In this document: positions 1 through 12,530 of the stretch, piece by piece
How the letters are laid out: every line of letters starts with the position of its first letter
Numbering within the stretch: the stretch's first letter is position 1
Origin: Owenia fusiformis
Lineage: Eukaryota > Annelida > Polychaeta > Sabellida > Oweniidae
Length of the DNA stretch: 64,000 nt
Direction: 5' to 3'
Assembly (NCBI GenBank): GCA_903813345.2
Contig: CAIIXF020000003.1
Coordinates: forward strand, 7,961,815 to 8,025,814
Program-made: the position numbers and the translations under genes
The notes under the pieces: generated by a model
The model's database searches: none
Seen by the model: only the letters and a program-made list of their open reading frames with translations
What the model was told of the DNA's origin: nothing

Positions 1-91
1 TGGCAACCCAGCTAAATCACTCCAATAATCCCTAATGATAGTATTTACATAGAAAAAACATCATACTTTTAAATATTTTTACGTTCAGAAA

Positions 92-2787
92 ATGACAAAT
101 GGACTATATATACTCTGTAAAGGGTTATTTAGAAAGGACCCCGACCCGCGATCAAAGACAATCCATTGTACAATCCTTCTTACTGTGAAATCATCGATAA
201 GTACCATCATATGTAGAGGAATGGTAAACATAGATTTATATCTTTTGTTTCAGGAACAAGCTGAGATATGGGAAGAGATTGACCAGCGGAATGGAGTAGT
301 GAAACTCGATGGTGTAGAAGAGACACTTGAGAACCCTGGAACCCCGGGCCCGGGTCCGGACAAGGAGCATGTTGACAAGAATATTGACGACAGACCCAGT
401 TTACTGATTATGGCATATTTCTTCATGCAACTGAGACTCCAATCTATTTTTAAAGTGTCAACACGAGCATTACTGGCACTTAACAACTTATTCATTAACT
501 TTATCAAAATCCTTGCACTTATTTTAGAAATAGACACTCTCGCATCTTATATACGCAACTTTCCAGCAACACAATACGCCATACATAAACTACTGGGCCT
601 TAACAGGGACGCCTTCATGAAATATGTTGTATGCCCAAAATGTAGCTCCACGTTTACTTTAGAAAGTTCTTATGAACAACATTTCTAGGGCACAAAAAAT
701 CTGGAAAATGTTCATTCGTTTCTATTCCTAATCATAAAAATCCGGGTCAACGAAAGGCATGTGGTCACAAACTTCTAAAAACTGTAAAGACAAAATCAGG
801 TAATTCATATTTAGTGCCGTACAAAGTTTATTGTTACAAAAACATCATTGAGAGTTTATCTGAACTTGTCAAGCGCCCTGGTTTTTCAAATCTGTGTGAA
901 CAATGGAGAGGAATTGACAGAAATGGCGAAACATTGAAAGATGTTCATGATTTTCGGAAAGATTTTCAAACTATGGAGGGAAGGCCTTTTTTGTCTAAAC
1001 CAAACAATTTGGCATTGCAATTAAACTTTGACTTTTTTAATCCTTTTCAACACACTAAATACAGTTTGGGGGTTCTTTTCATCACAATAATGAACCTTCC
1101 TCGTGAAATTCGTTATAAGGAAGAAAACATGATATTGTTAGGAGTTATTCCTGGCCCGAAAGAACCAAGGCTAAATATTAACAGCTTTTTGAAACCTTTT
1201 GTTGCAGAACTGCAGACTTTGCAGGAAGGTGTATATTTTAATGATGATTCATTGTTTGGGAAGAGCCAGTACAGGGCTATTCTTCTTTGTCTAGTTGCAG
1301 ATATTCCCGCAGTCAGGAAATGTTTGGCACTTACGGGCCACGGTTCCGAGAGGGGATGCAGTAAATGCAATGAAATATTCAAAACTGTAAATTCTAAAAG
1401 GGATTATTCAGGTTTTGAGAAAAATGAATGTCAAAGTTGCTCTGGTGAGGTAATTAAATATTATTTTAAGAAATGGTTGAATGCTGCTACAGTAGACGAG
1501 CGAAACTGTATTGAGCGTGAACATGGTGTCCGATATTGTATATTAAATGAATTAAGTTATTGGGACTCTCATCGCTTCCATGTTATTGACGTTATGCATA
1601 ATATGCTTCTCGGAACTTCCAAACGTGTGTTTTAAGAATGGAAAGAAACCAACATACTTGGTAGTAGTTCGGAATATACATTTCTAGAAAGTAAGATTGC
1701 AAATTGTAAGATTCAGTCTGATGTAGGAAGAATTCCTACCAAAATAGGGTCAAGTTTTGCTGGTTTTTCTGCAGACCAGTGGAGAAGCTGGACTTATATT
1801 CATAGTTTATATGCGCTAAAAGGTCTGATCAGCCCAGGTGATTATATAATATTTGGACTGTTTTTGTGAAAGCATGTAGAATACTTTGTCAGCATACAAT
1901 TTCGGTCAGTGAAACTATCGAAGCTGATCTCAAACTCGAAACATTTTCCAAACTATTTAGTCAAAAGTATGGAAATCAATTTTGTACATCTAACATGCAT
2001 TTACATATGCATATAAAATCATGTATTTTAGATTATGGTCCTGCTTATGGTTGGTGGTGTATTCCTTATGAACGATTTAATGGTATACTTGGATCTTATC
2101 ACACCAATGGCCATGATGTTGGGCTTCAATTAACAAGAAAGTTTCTTACAAATCGCCAAGTACTTAATGCCATGCATGATAATTCCGATCTTTGTGTAGA
2201 TTTATGTAAAGATATTGACCTCCAAGGTAAGGGTCTTAAGGGCACACTGAGCGTCCAGCTTTCTGTAAATAGTTCTCATATCGTTCACCCTCTTCGTGAA
2301 AGTGTGGTGTCTTCTAACATCTTTGAAGTATTAATCAAAAGCATTTTCGAACGAACATAAAAAGAGTTGTTAGAATGTATGGTATATCTGAAAAGGCAAT
2401 CCTGAATGGTCATATGCTACATGCAGAAACATCAAGATCGTCAAGATCAAGTTGCATTTTTGCCACGTGGGTAAAAAATGCCCCGAATGATAGTTTAGAA
2501 ATTTGCCCTTTATAATTTGTTTTCACAAAGTAACTGGTATCTTTGAAGATAACTCAACACGAGAAATAGATGTAGCCGAAGTTAAATTGTTTATGAAACA
2601 TCCTAATAAATCGTTTTTCGTTATCAATTCACCTGTTGAAGTGTGGAGTACCACTTACGAGCAATTTGGAGAAACTTCCTACATTCCATTAGCATGTATA
2701 AATGTTAGAGCGGCTTATCATCAAGAACGTATTGAGTTATCTCGAAATCTTAAGGAATTGGTAACCGTCATAATTCCATTGGAGTAA
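92..2787 (+). pseudogene. Broken EnSpm/CACTA-type (Tnp2 family) transposase
   Basis: The coding segments follow the order of Tnp2-type transposases of EnSpm/CACTA DNA transposons. An N-terminal part (about 252-687, after a TTTCAG acceptor-like site) ends in a CPKC zinc-finger start. A central part (about 690-1635) includes the family hallmark DIPAVRKCLALTGHGS followed by a CSKC pair, then VIDVMHNMLLG. A C-terminal part (1866-2360) has CILDYGPAYGWWCIPYERFNGIL, here read at about 2024-2092, and a tail lies at 2503-2787. The frame is broken near 687, a TAA interrupts it at 1633-1635, and it shifts again near 1866 and after 2360. No terminal inverted repeats were identified; the left end may lie outside the window. 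The element is inactive as it stands. The family assignment rests on motif recognition, and the breaks are directly visible. Confidence 0.8.
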
Positions 2788-4996
2788 TAAGCTAGTGGAG
2801 TGAAAATGTTAAATCAAGATGCTTGGACATTTGTTTCATAGATCCCCCAGATTGATATTTATTGAAAACTCAAAAATGTTCAACCAATGTTTTTGAAATG
2901 CAGATACTAAATTAAAATCACCCAAAATGTTGGTTAAAAGTTCAAGTTCTTCATCGTGTCAAAATGAGCACAAACATGTAAATATATTAGGTTTTCATGG
3001 AATTAAGGAGAACCATCATAAAATTATTAAACATATGTCAAATACAATGTGTATATTTGAACAACTTTAGAAAACTCAGCAACGCATGTGGCTATCACCG
3101 ATTAGATGTATGTATGATTATATATTTATTGTATGTATTTACGTATACATACATACAATTACATACAAACAACATTAGATCATCTTATTGTATTTTATAT
3201 TGTTATGTAACATTTCTATAGCATTATAAAGCATTTCAAGGTAGACTTATATATTAAAAGCAAGTTACAAACCCAACTATCTAATCTACTGTGGTTGGTG
3301 TTTTATTACAACTTGGTATTTTTGATGAATTATTTTATTGCAGTTTTGTCTGATAGAATTAATATATTTTGAAGAAAATTAAAATCACAAGAGAAAATGC
3401 ATAACGTCTTGGTGAGTTTTAGCTTGTTAAAATGTATTGATATTAAAAGTAAAAGTTGGATTTCAACTTACACACTGTTAAAATTATATAGTTAAAACAT
3501 CAGTAGACCATATCATCATAATATGCTATGTTTTTCTTGTTTACTATAATTAATCATTCAACAATGCAGACACCGTGTAGTATGTGATTTATCTAATGAG
3601 TACAGCCCTGTATATTTGGCAGCTGTACGTTGATCTTCACATGTTTATGGTATTTTATCTAGGTCTAATCGGGAAAGTTACAGAGAATCAAGAGACCATA
3701 AATGTCGTGGCCATTAACTAGTTCAGACTACATTAATCCCGAGATACCAATCGACTGAGATGTTATTTAGATAAAAAATGACCACTCTTTTTCAATGGGA
3801 GTTATCAGGGATTTTGTGTGAAAATGCGTATGCCTATATCTGTATATAGGTAATTGTTTTTAATGACAAGTATCGAATCGTTCTAGGGTTTTCAAAACTT
3901 TTAATGATAAGACACTCATCTTTATTAGTATGTTACATTGTAAAAGTATAAGTTACAAATATGTATTTCTATAATCAACACATATGAACTTCGAACAGAG
4001 AGATCGGGAATGTTATGGATCAATTTTTAAGTGTCATTCTGTATATTTTATATATTATATGTTTTAAGTTTTGATTTTGATTTACATTCTTGAATTTGTA
4101 AGCCAGCAAACATGTGCTGTCATTGCTGATTGTCATTATAATGCAAACTTCATTTCGTGGTATAAAAACAAGCAATTATTTTAAATAGAATTGAAACCCA
4201 TGTGTTGTATTTGTACTTTTGAAAATAAAAATGAATTGAAATAGCTAAGTGAAATCAAATTATGTTCTTTGTTTGATATCATCTAGGAAAAGTGCTAATA
4301 TGCTGTTTTATATTCGACACTATCAGACACCGAGCAATATAATAAAGATGTAAGGCTCTGTTTTTGCAAAAACCTTTTGCAACTACCAACTATACTCTAT
4401 TGTCAATATGGTGGATTTGCATGAAGATTGGCATAATTTGTCAACTATCAAATAAATGATCGTTATTGTTACACCATACTTTACCAGGGGTATATTTCTT
4501 GATAATATGCCATATGCGAACTTTATATACACTTCCAGAGATCGTTGTCATAGATAATAATACTCTTTCTATTCATTCATGAAAACAGATAAACATGGTT
4601 TTTAAGATATTTTCTTCTATGTAGTGGTTCTATTTTTATTGGTTATGGGGGGGGGGGGCGATCGCATCCGTCACACCCCACCCCTGGCTACGCCTATGAT
4701 GGTGCCATAAAATATAAAAGAAGCACAGAAACCAGTGCAGAATGATGGGAGTAAAGTTCATCCAGTTTTGTGTATGCTCGAACATCAAATCAGGATAAAA
4801 TGAAACTGTTGGCGAAGATTGCTCTTGCTCTGTAGTGGTATTTGCGCCATAGGATCCATCTAGAAAGTCCAATGATAGAAATAAGTGATCACGTGATGGG
4901 GCAATGGCCAAGCACATGTTGATTTGGCAGGTTTTCTAACAACTTTTTTTTATCAAACATGTAATCCAATATGTAACCTGTCTACTCTCAACGATA
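2788..4996. other. AT-rich non-coding stretch
   Basis: I see no supported gene here. The stretch holds AT-rich sequence with short TATA/ACATAC runs near 3120-3230, and one fragment of an interspersed repeat at about 4630-4702. Confidence 0.5.
4630..4702 (-). repeat. Interspersed repeat fragment with poly-G tract
   Basis: A run of ten G is followed by GCGATCGCATCC and CCCTGGCTACGCCTATGATGG. The same sequence family occurs as both arms of the foldback at 43261-43632, so this is a solo arm or truncated copy of that element. Confidence 0.6.
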
Positions 4997-5128
4997 ATGC
5001 GTCCAGTTATTGAAAATGGATTGAGACTTCACAAGAGGCGACAAAGACAAAGGAAATTTGCCAGGAGGCGCCAATTAAAAAAGACTAAAAATGTAGAAAC
5101 TGCAAGAAATGGAGAGTGTCGAAATGGG
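4997..5128 (+). CDS. Candidate first coding exon of an unknown basic protein
   Basis: An ATG opens 44 uninterrupted codons that end exactly at a strong GTAAGT donor (5129). The peptide is rich in Arg and Lys (MRPVIENGLRLHKRRQRQRK at the start). The reading phase at the donor is 0, which matches the phase-0 exon-like segment at 6196-6258. I do not recognise the protein. It could be a real small gene or a chance ORF next to a cryptic donor; no further exons were found. Confidence 0.3.
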
Positions 5129-6195
5129 GTAAGTTTTAGATAGGTTTATATTGATACGGAACATTTAAGATTAATCAACATAAATGCAGAACTGTATCTA
5201 AAAGAACTTTTTATCTTAGAAATAATTGTCCTGGTCTCATCGTTGGTACATTTGGACCGCAAAGCGATCGAACGTCAAATTTGTTTCATAGTAAGCCGAT
5301 AAACAGAATTCCCATTCATAGAAAAAATTTATCATTCTGGTTGGGCAATATAGAACTCCATTGGAATAAGGTTAGATACACAGCCATGATTATATATATA
5401 GGCTACTTAAGTTCCACCGAGATGATCATGTTGAACTTTTAACCCGTAGCTGAAAGTACCCTTCGCATTTTGATTGCCATTCTCAAAGAGAGCTTCATTT
5501 GTTGTCTAACTAGATTCTGCGCTCTGGGTAATCTAAAGGCTCTAATAGCCTATTGAGTCAATGACCTGGCAAGGAAGAAAAAAGTGACGAGGCGAATTTT
5601 GTTTAAGCCCCTGTTTGAATAGGTTACTATAGATATCAGGCAAATACAGAACATCATTTGAATTAGATAATAGATACTAGATATAGGATCAGTGATCGCC
5701 CTGTATTTTCGTCACTAGCAAGTCAGATGTTTTAACGCTTCTTGTTAGGTATTATTGCTGTTCCAACCACTATTATGTATTTAATAAGTACCATTAAAAA
5801 TTAAGTGTCATAAACAATGATGGCAGTTGCTATTGATCTTGATAAGACGTTAATGTGCGCGAGTCGGGCAAAACGAAATGACAAGAGTAAACCAGCCATA
5901 GGGAAACCAAATCCCAAGAGTCTAAACTATGCCTAGTCTTGCTTCAAGACTGTTAACCTCCCCCCCCCCCTTGTATGTACTATCCCCTCCCCAACATCCA
6001 ACAACTATTTTGAAATCCACAAGATCAAGGGCAATTTATGATAATACATAAAAAGCTATTTCATTTACACTTCTGCAAATAGTCATAGAATTAGTGTTAG
6101 GGTAAAAAATACAAAACATAATGTATATTATAACTGTCGACAAACAAATTCTACATTGGATGGATATACAGAAGCTCGATGTTAATATTTTTCAG

Positions 6196-6258
6196 ATGCC
6201 CTACAGTGATGACGAAGTCCGTTCTATAGTGCCGTATCAACCACCACTTATATACCAG
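6196..6258 (+). CDS. Candidate 63-nt internal exon
   Basis: The segment lies between TTTTTCAG and a GTATTA donor and encodes 21 codons in phase 0 (MPYSDDEVRSIVPYQPPLIY, then Q). It could be exon 2 of the candidate gene starting at 4997, across a 1067-nt intron. The composition (acidic, then Pro/Tyr-rich) looks like protein rather than repeat, but no homology is recognised. Confidence 0.3.
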
Positions 6259-6875
6259 GTATTATACAATAATATAATCGGAAATAAAGGCAGAGAAATT
6301 ATTCCTACATGTTTCTTTATTTAAAAATCTTCAGGGAATAACAGTAAAATACAGTAAATATGACATCATAAGATATTTATATTACCACTACTATTGTAAT
6401 TTATACAAATTGTATCAAATTAAATTAAATTAATTATTAAACAAATAATAGACAATAGTAACTTTGGTCACGTGTTCAACGATTGTATCATGAATAATAA
6501 TAAAAAAGGTGGGCCCTGACGCTTCCTGCAAGCAAAAAATGAACTCCTCATATGATATAACATCAAACAATTTGAGCTAAACTGACATAAAAGAGAATAA
6601 ATAATCAATGGATTTATAAGACATATTATATCAGATGAAATTCCCATATTGCATGTACACGGTCTTGGTAAAAAGTAGATCAAGTTTAGATAAATATTAA
6701 AGTTTAATTGGTCCATGTTTTCGACCAACCTGTTTTGGACCATTCTACTTCCAACGCTAGGTTCATAAAAACATTTTTTGATATTTAAAGGATGAGTCCA
6801 GTACAATTGACCAGCATGAGATCGACCCGAAGACAATCTCATCTCCGACCTCTTATACAAGCGACTAGGTACGAG

Positions 6876-7330
6876 ATATCTGTTTGTCACACGTGCAGAT
6901 ATTAAGTAATGTTCAATTGATATATCTGTTTGTCACACGTGCAGACATAAAGTAATGTTCAATTGATATATCTGTTTGTCACACGTGCAGATATTAAGTA
7001 ATGTTCAAATGATATATCAGTTTGTCACACGTGCAGACATTAAGTAATGTCCAAATGATATATCTGTTTGTCACACGTGCAGACATTAAGTAATGTTCAA
7101 TTGATATATCTGTTTGTCACACATGCAGACATTAAGTAATGTTCAAATGATATATCTGTTTGTCACACGTGCAGACATTAAGCAATGTTCAATTGATATA
7201 TCTGTTTGTCACACGTGCAGACATTAAGTAATGTTATATCTGTTTGTCACACGTGCAGACATTAAGTAATGTTCGATTGATATATCTGTTTGTCACACGT
7301 GCAGATATTAAGTAATGTTCAATTGATATA
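6876..7330 (+). repeat. Minisatellite: ten copies of a 46-bp unit
   Basis: The unit TGTTTGTCACACGTGCAGAC plus ATTAAGTAATGTTCAATTGATATATC starts at 6881, 6927, 6973, 7019, 7065, 7111, 7157, 7203, 7241 and 7287. The spacing is a constant 46 bp except for one copy with an 8-bp deletion (38 bp). Most copies keep a CACGTG E-box core. Divergence between copies is only a few bases, which points to recent expansion. Confidence 0.95.
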
Positions 7331-9960
7331 TAAAACAACTCTTGCATTGTCAGGCGTGACGATTGTTACAATCACACATCTTCAAATGCGGGATCACAAA
7401 GTTTATATAACTCTTGTCACAACATGTTCTACAATCACATCTTCAAAAGCAGAATCACAAAGATTATATAACCCTTGCATTCTTTACAATCACATGTCTC
7501 AAAGCAAGTATGCACACATCCTACATATTGCTTGCCTTGCAAGATGTGACATGTAATGCAGTCTATTTCTGATGATTTAATTCTTGAAAATAATATAAAA
7601 TAGCTAGTGATCATCTGTTCATATGCTACCTTTGCCAAAAGTTGTAAATGTATTTGGGTTATAAATGTAATTTCTATTGCTTCATATTGTTTAACATACG
7701 TTAAGTTATAATTGCTTTGTAATTTGTTTTGTCTAATTCTTTAATTGTATATTCATGTACCATGTGGTTATTGTATTCATTTTACCACAAACCTAAGGCA
7801 TGGAAATTCAATTATAAAATAAGGGATGTTTAGTAGCGTCTTTCATTATATTAGAGCATTTCACGAAAGCAATAGTTATGAAAAACGATAAAGACAGATA
7901 GACTGATTTAGTTTAAAGCTGTTATACCCATGATAAGCTCGATGTTTCCAAAAAGAGACGTTGGTTATATCGATTATTTAATTGATTTTTCCATCTATGA
8001 TTGCAATCAATATTATAACTTTATAACAATGCCCTAACCTTCATGAGTATTGAAATTCATTTTCCATGTCTTATCAAAAGACAGAAAACCCTTACTGAAA
8101 AGAAAATTCTAACGTATGCATCATTAATATACAAACCTCATTAACGTTTTGATAAAGTGATCACGAATCGAATGATAATGAGAATTAATAATAACAGTAT
8201 ATGCTCCTATTGTGGTTTGAGTGAAGCAGTTTGCCAGGCATGTAATTTTGAAGGCATGTAATTTTCTGCATTCACTTTTCAATTTTTCGAATATATTCGA
8301 ATATGTGCAATATGATCATGCAGTGACATCTTTATTTTTGCCATATCACCGCAATATTCTAACTACTCATATAGAGTTGCAGTGACATCTATCGTTTTCC
8401 CTGATCTTGTTTAATTAGCTTTCAGTGACATCTAATAACTAAATATAATACTTCCACACTGACATTCATCTTGTGTTTATAGAATCAGAATGGGCGATCT
8501 AAAAGGCTGGGTTGTTAAAACCTCCCTGAGATAAGTGCTAGATTCATTGATAAGATCGATATTGACATATTATTGATAACATTACATTGATAAGACATAC
8601 ACCCACTAGGGTGTCATTATCACTTATATGTATATATGTTTATATGATTTTAATAAATAAAATAAAAAATAAAAATAAAAAAACATTATTGGAAAGGTTT
8701 TGCCAATGATTAATTGTGCTCACGTTGGAAATAAAATAACTATGTATAAATGAAACTAACTTATTTCTTGTGTTTGATATCTTGAATGTTTATAGTTAAA
8801 TAGATGTTTTTCCACTCCCATGTTAACTTTAAATTGGGAAATATATCTCACTAAAATCCGGATCAACTCACTCCCCTAGGTAAATATTGAAAATCAAGAA
8901 AAATCGGAAAATGTATAGATCTGAGATAAATTGAGTGTTTGATTCTTTACTTATTTGTATTACAATTGAAACGACCGTGTAGCATCGTAATGTTTATTCT
9001 TTTTATTGTCTTGCATGCATCCAAGGATGATTCTTTCTGTTCTTTTGCTGTTCATGAACTTAATTATATGTAAAGATCAGAACGACCATTAGAGGTGAAT
9101 GAGTAATACGTGAGACATCTATTACCGAAAAGCAAAAACTTTACACGTTCCGCTCTTCGACATACAAGTAATATCTTAGAAATAATATGTATAGATACAT
9201 TTAGTATTTTCCAACATATGCTATCATACTTACTACATACAACGCAAGCGTATGTTTGTTTTATTTTGACAAGATAGGATAGACATATGCCAGGATTTCA
9301 TACCGCTCCCGTATTTCGAGCTTTATTTTCCCGGTATATTAAACGTATGTTGCAAATGCTTTATACGACTATATACTCTTTGATACACGGAAAATCACGA
9401 ACATTTGATATGGATAGATATCATGTGATTCTATGTCATTTGACGCTGTGATGGCCTGTTATTCTTCAGAGTGTGTTCATTGGTAAAGCTAGTGAAGTAC
9501 TTTCATCTCAATAGAAGTAAGCTAAGCTTACAAGCAAATTAAAATTATGTTATTCAAGCTTATGAGCTTGTGTCAGAAGCTTATAGACAAATATTCAGAA
9601 ACACTCATAAACAGAATGACCAAATCCATGTAGAATTTGAGAGCAAGAGAACCTTTTTAACAGAGGGCTTGTTTTTAAAGACTTCAGAGACGACTTCAAG
9701 AAACTCAGTGAGCTATTGTAGGAGCAAAAAAATTGTGTTCAATATCATTAAGAACCTATTTGGAAGAACACAATGTTGAAACCTTAAGTCAAGCCGCCCT
9801 GTCTGATTCATAAAAGGGTAGTCCCAATTTAAGAGCTTATCAGGGTAGAAAACCATTCATATGGTCATTAGTCTTATCAATCATTGTCATGAAGTACTCC
9901 AGATAAAGTGAAAGACCAGTCTCATTTGGAAAGTGGGAATGTCCCCATATTGTATCCTTG
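7331..9960. other. AT-rich non-coding stretch
   Basis: No gene is supported. A short motif GCAGTGACATCT or TCAGTGACATCT recurs at about 8322, 8380 and 8423. There are AT-rich simple sequences near 8650. Confidence 0.45.
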
Positions 9961-9969
9961 TGTAGCTCT

Positions 9970-10340
9970 GTTAATTGACGTTGTTACAAAGGCCAGGTAC
10001 AATCCTATTAGAAATACCTTATCCAGAGGACAGCTTCTTTATGATAGCATCTAATGTACTGGAAGAAAATATTGTCTCTGTATTCAGAGTCCTATACATC
10101 AATGAAGTACGTAACATGGAAAAACACTTATTATATCTAAATAAAAAATGTTTATTATATATATATACTGATCCCTCTAAGTGTGTTTAATTGACGTTAT
10201 ACCAAGGGTCAGGCACAATCCCATTAGAAATACCTTATCCAGAGGACAGTTTCTTTATGATAGTATCTAATGTAGTCAAAGAAAATATAATCGCTGTATT
10301 ACAACAGTCCTATATACTAATGAAGTACATACCATGGCAA
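9970..10340 (+). repeat. Direct duplication of a roughly 215-bp unit
   Basis: The segment beginning TTAATTGACGTTGTTACAAAGGC at about 9971 recurs at about 10188, with shared blocks such as AGAAATACCTTATCCAGAGG. The first copy has an open frame reading about LLEIPYPEDSFFMIASNVLE. The second copy has diverged. The nature of the unit is unknown; it may be a duplicated exon-like fragment. Confidence 0.7.
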
Positions 10341-10686
10341 AAAGATTAATTAAATACATCTTTGAGTATTTCAGCAAAAACATTGTGTTAGCTATTCTAT
10401 GAGCTTCAACTATGAGACAAAACAATAGACCATGGCTCCTAGACCTTACCAATATAAGAAAAAAAATTAGAATGTGAACACAATATGACAATAATAAAAA
10501 AAAAACTAAGGCAGCAAATGTTGCATTTTCAACTACATTTTCTGCAATTACAGATTAAACTGGGTTATTACTAATAGCAAATTGCCTCTCATGCATGCAG
10601 TCAATGTGGGAGAATGTTTTATAGATTATACAATCTGGAATAATAAAAGTAATGCATTTTAGGTATTCACAGAATAAGAGAGCATA

Positions 10687-11778
10687 CGAGGGGTGATCCA
10701 AAAGTCTTGGACGCCACGCTCTAACTTTGCTATTTTCTAATATAATTACATGAAACTTTCAGATAATAAAGATCAACATCTTAACAACTTTGTGTATAAG
10801 TTTCAACAGAAAATAATATATTTTAACTACTTTTCTAAATAGTTTTTAATACCGGGTCGCAGCCACCCGGAACGGTATTTGAATATAGTAAATCACGTCA
10901 CAACTGCTACAATATGGCAAATACTTTAGGTGCAGGTGCATAACCTAACACCATTCATGATATGAGAGAATTTCCGATTTTCAATCTGAGTGTCATCTAC
11001 CATCATCATTTTCACGTATTAAGACCTACTTTTCAACATATTTTCCACGAATTTGAACACATTTTTCATACCGCTTTACCAATGAATGAAAGACATTTAT
11101 GAAACCGCCATTGCTTATTTGATACAAATGCTGCTGGAGTGCCACTCTAAACCTCATCCAATGAGTAAAAAACATTTTCTTCCAACCCTTCTTTCAACTT
11201 CAGAAATGGAAGAAAATCGCACAGAGCCATATCTAGACTATATCGTGCATATGGTAGCTGCTCAAGGTCAATAAAAGTGAGAATATCTTGTAGTATACTT
11301 TGTTCCACTTTGATTTCTTTCATGTTCTCCATTTCAGCAGCCATCTTGGAGCAAAAATGATACCAGAATGAGGGTTGCTTGTCTGATGTCATTTTCTTAG
11401 AATTTGACATATACAGCCATTGTCATATATGCCATGATATTCAAAACACAATTAATTGATTGCCTAATAACAAAGGAAGTAAACTAACATGGTTTAACAT
11501 TCAAAATTCAAAGAAAGATAGTGGTCAAGACTTGTGAAACAAGTGAAATGGCGGGAACATTTAAGGCTGAAAGTTGTCATGTGCGTATACCGTTCCGGGT
11601 GGCAGGGTCCCTACATTAAAAACTATCTAAAAAACTACATCAAATATATAATTTCTCCATGAAATTAACACACAAAGTAGTTTGGTTGTTGGTCTTTATT
11701 ATTGGAAAGTTTGAAGTAATTTTATCAAAAACCAACAAAATTAGAGCAGGGCGTCCAAGACTTTTGGATCACCCCTCG
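10687..11778 (-). mobile_element. Mariner-family element with about 190-bp terminal inverted repeats
   Basis: The ends are inverted copies of each other. The outer 31 bp (TACGAGGGGTGATCCAAAAG onward, counting the TA) are identical, and the similarity continues, imperfectly, to about 10877 on the left and 11588 on the right, where ATACCGTTCCGGGTGGC closes the arm. A TA dinucleotide flanks both sides (10685-10686 and 11779-11780), as expected for Tc1/mariner insertion. The interior encodes only a remnant of the transposase C-terminal end on the minus strand, so the copy is non-autonomous. Confidence 0.88.
11147..11410 (-). pseudogene. Mariner transposase C-terminal remnant
   Basis: The minus-strand reading contains LPYARYSLDMALCDFLPFLK followed by LKEGL. 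This matches the conserved mariner tail in which a third catalytic Asp lies in a Pro-Tyr-Ser-Pro-Asp-Leu-Ala-Pro-x-Asp context, followed by Phe-Pro-x-Leu-Lys. The prolines are mutated, and there is no room for the upstream catalytic domain in frame. It lies inside the inverted-repeat element at 10687-11778, which supports the assignment. Confidence 0.75.
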
Positions 11779-11780
11779 TA

Positions 11781-12530
11781 TACACTGTGAACCCCCAGGA
11801 TTTGTTCTAAACAAAAATAAACATGACTTGTCTCAATAAATGTGTGGCCTTCTCTGAACATGTTCTCATTAAAAAAGAATTGAAGAGCTTATGCGGTTTA
11901 TATCAAAACATGAACAAAGGAGCCAGAATGTACATTTTCTGACTCAAGATAATGTGGCCAGATGAATATGATTTATCTCAATATTTGAGTGGACTTAGGT
12001 CTGTATGTTGATAAATTGGCAGTTAATAAGAGGAGAGCATATAGAGACAACCTTTCAATAGAAAGTTAAAGGAAACAGAAAAGAAAATTGAATATTCTTT
12101 GACAAAAGAGATATTTCCCTTTCACATACCTTGTCTTAAAAACAAAATATCCAAACATCTTCCGGGTTAAACATAATTTAACTGTAAGCAGAAAGTCCCT
12201 AGAAGAAGCTAATGTTTATGTGAATTTCAAGAATTCACGAAGTCTCACACTGCTTACAATTACCTTAAAACCATTAGTGCATGAATTGGAAAGGAAAATG
12301 AGGACTAATATGGTAAATTATTACAGGAAATTAAAATCAAATGGTCAGACAACCTCTTTAAGATTTAAAGAACAACTCGCCACTGTGTCACTATCAAGTG
12401 AAATGTACAGTATAAAAATAAACAAAGCAGATTTTATTAAAAAGGAGTGCTTATTAAAGACACTGAACTGATGTCAATCTGACAGTTGAAGGCAGGAGGC
12501 ATATTGGAAGAGCATATAAATAATACTCAT
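11781..12530. other. Non-coding stretch before the macro-repeat domain
   Basis: There is an 83-codon open frame at 12220-12471, but it has no recognisable domain and simple AT-biased composition. I do not support a gene here. Confidence 0.4.

Noticed and set aside
6876-7330. CRISPR-like array
   Set aside because: The 46-bp units are contiguous, with no unique spacers, and the window is an intron-containing animal genome. It is a minisatellite.
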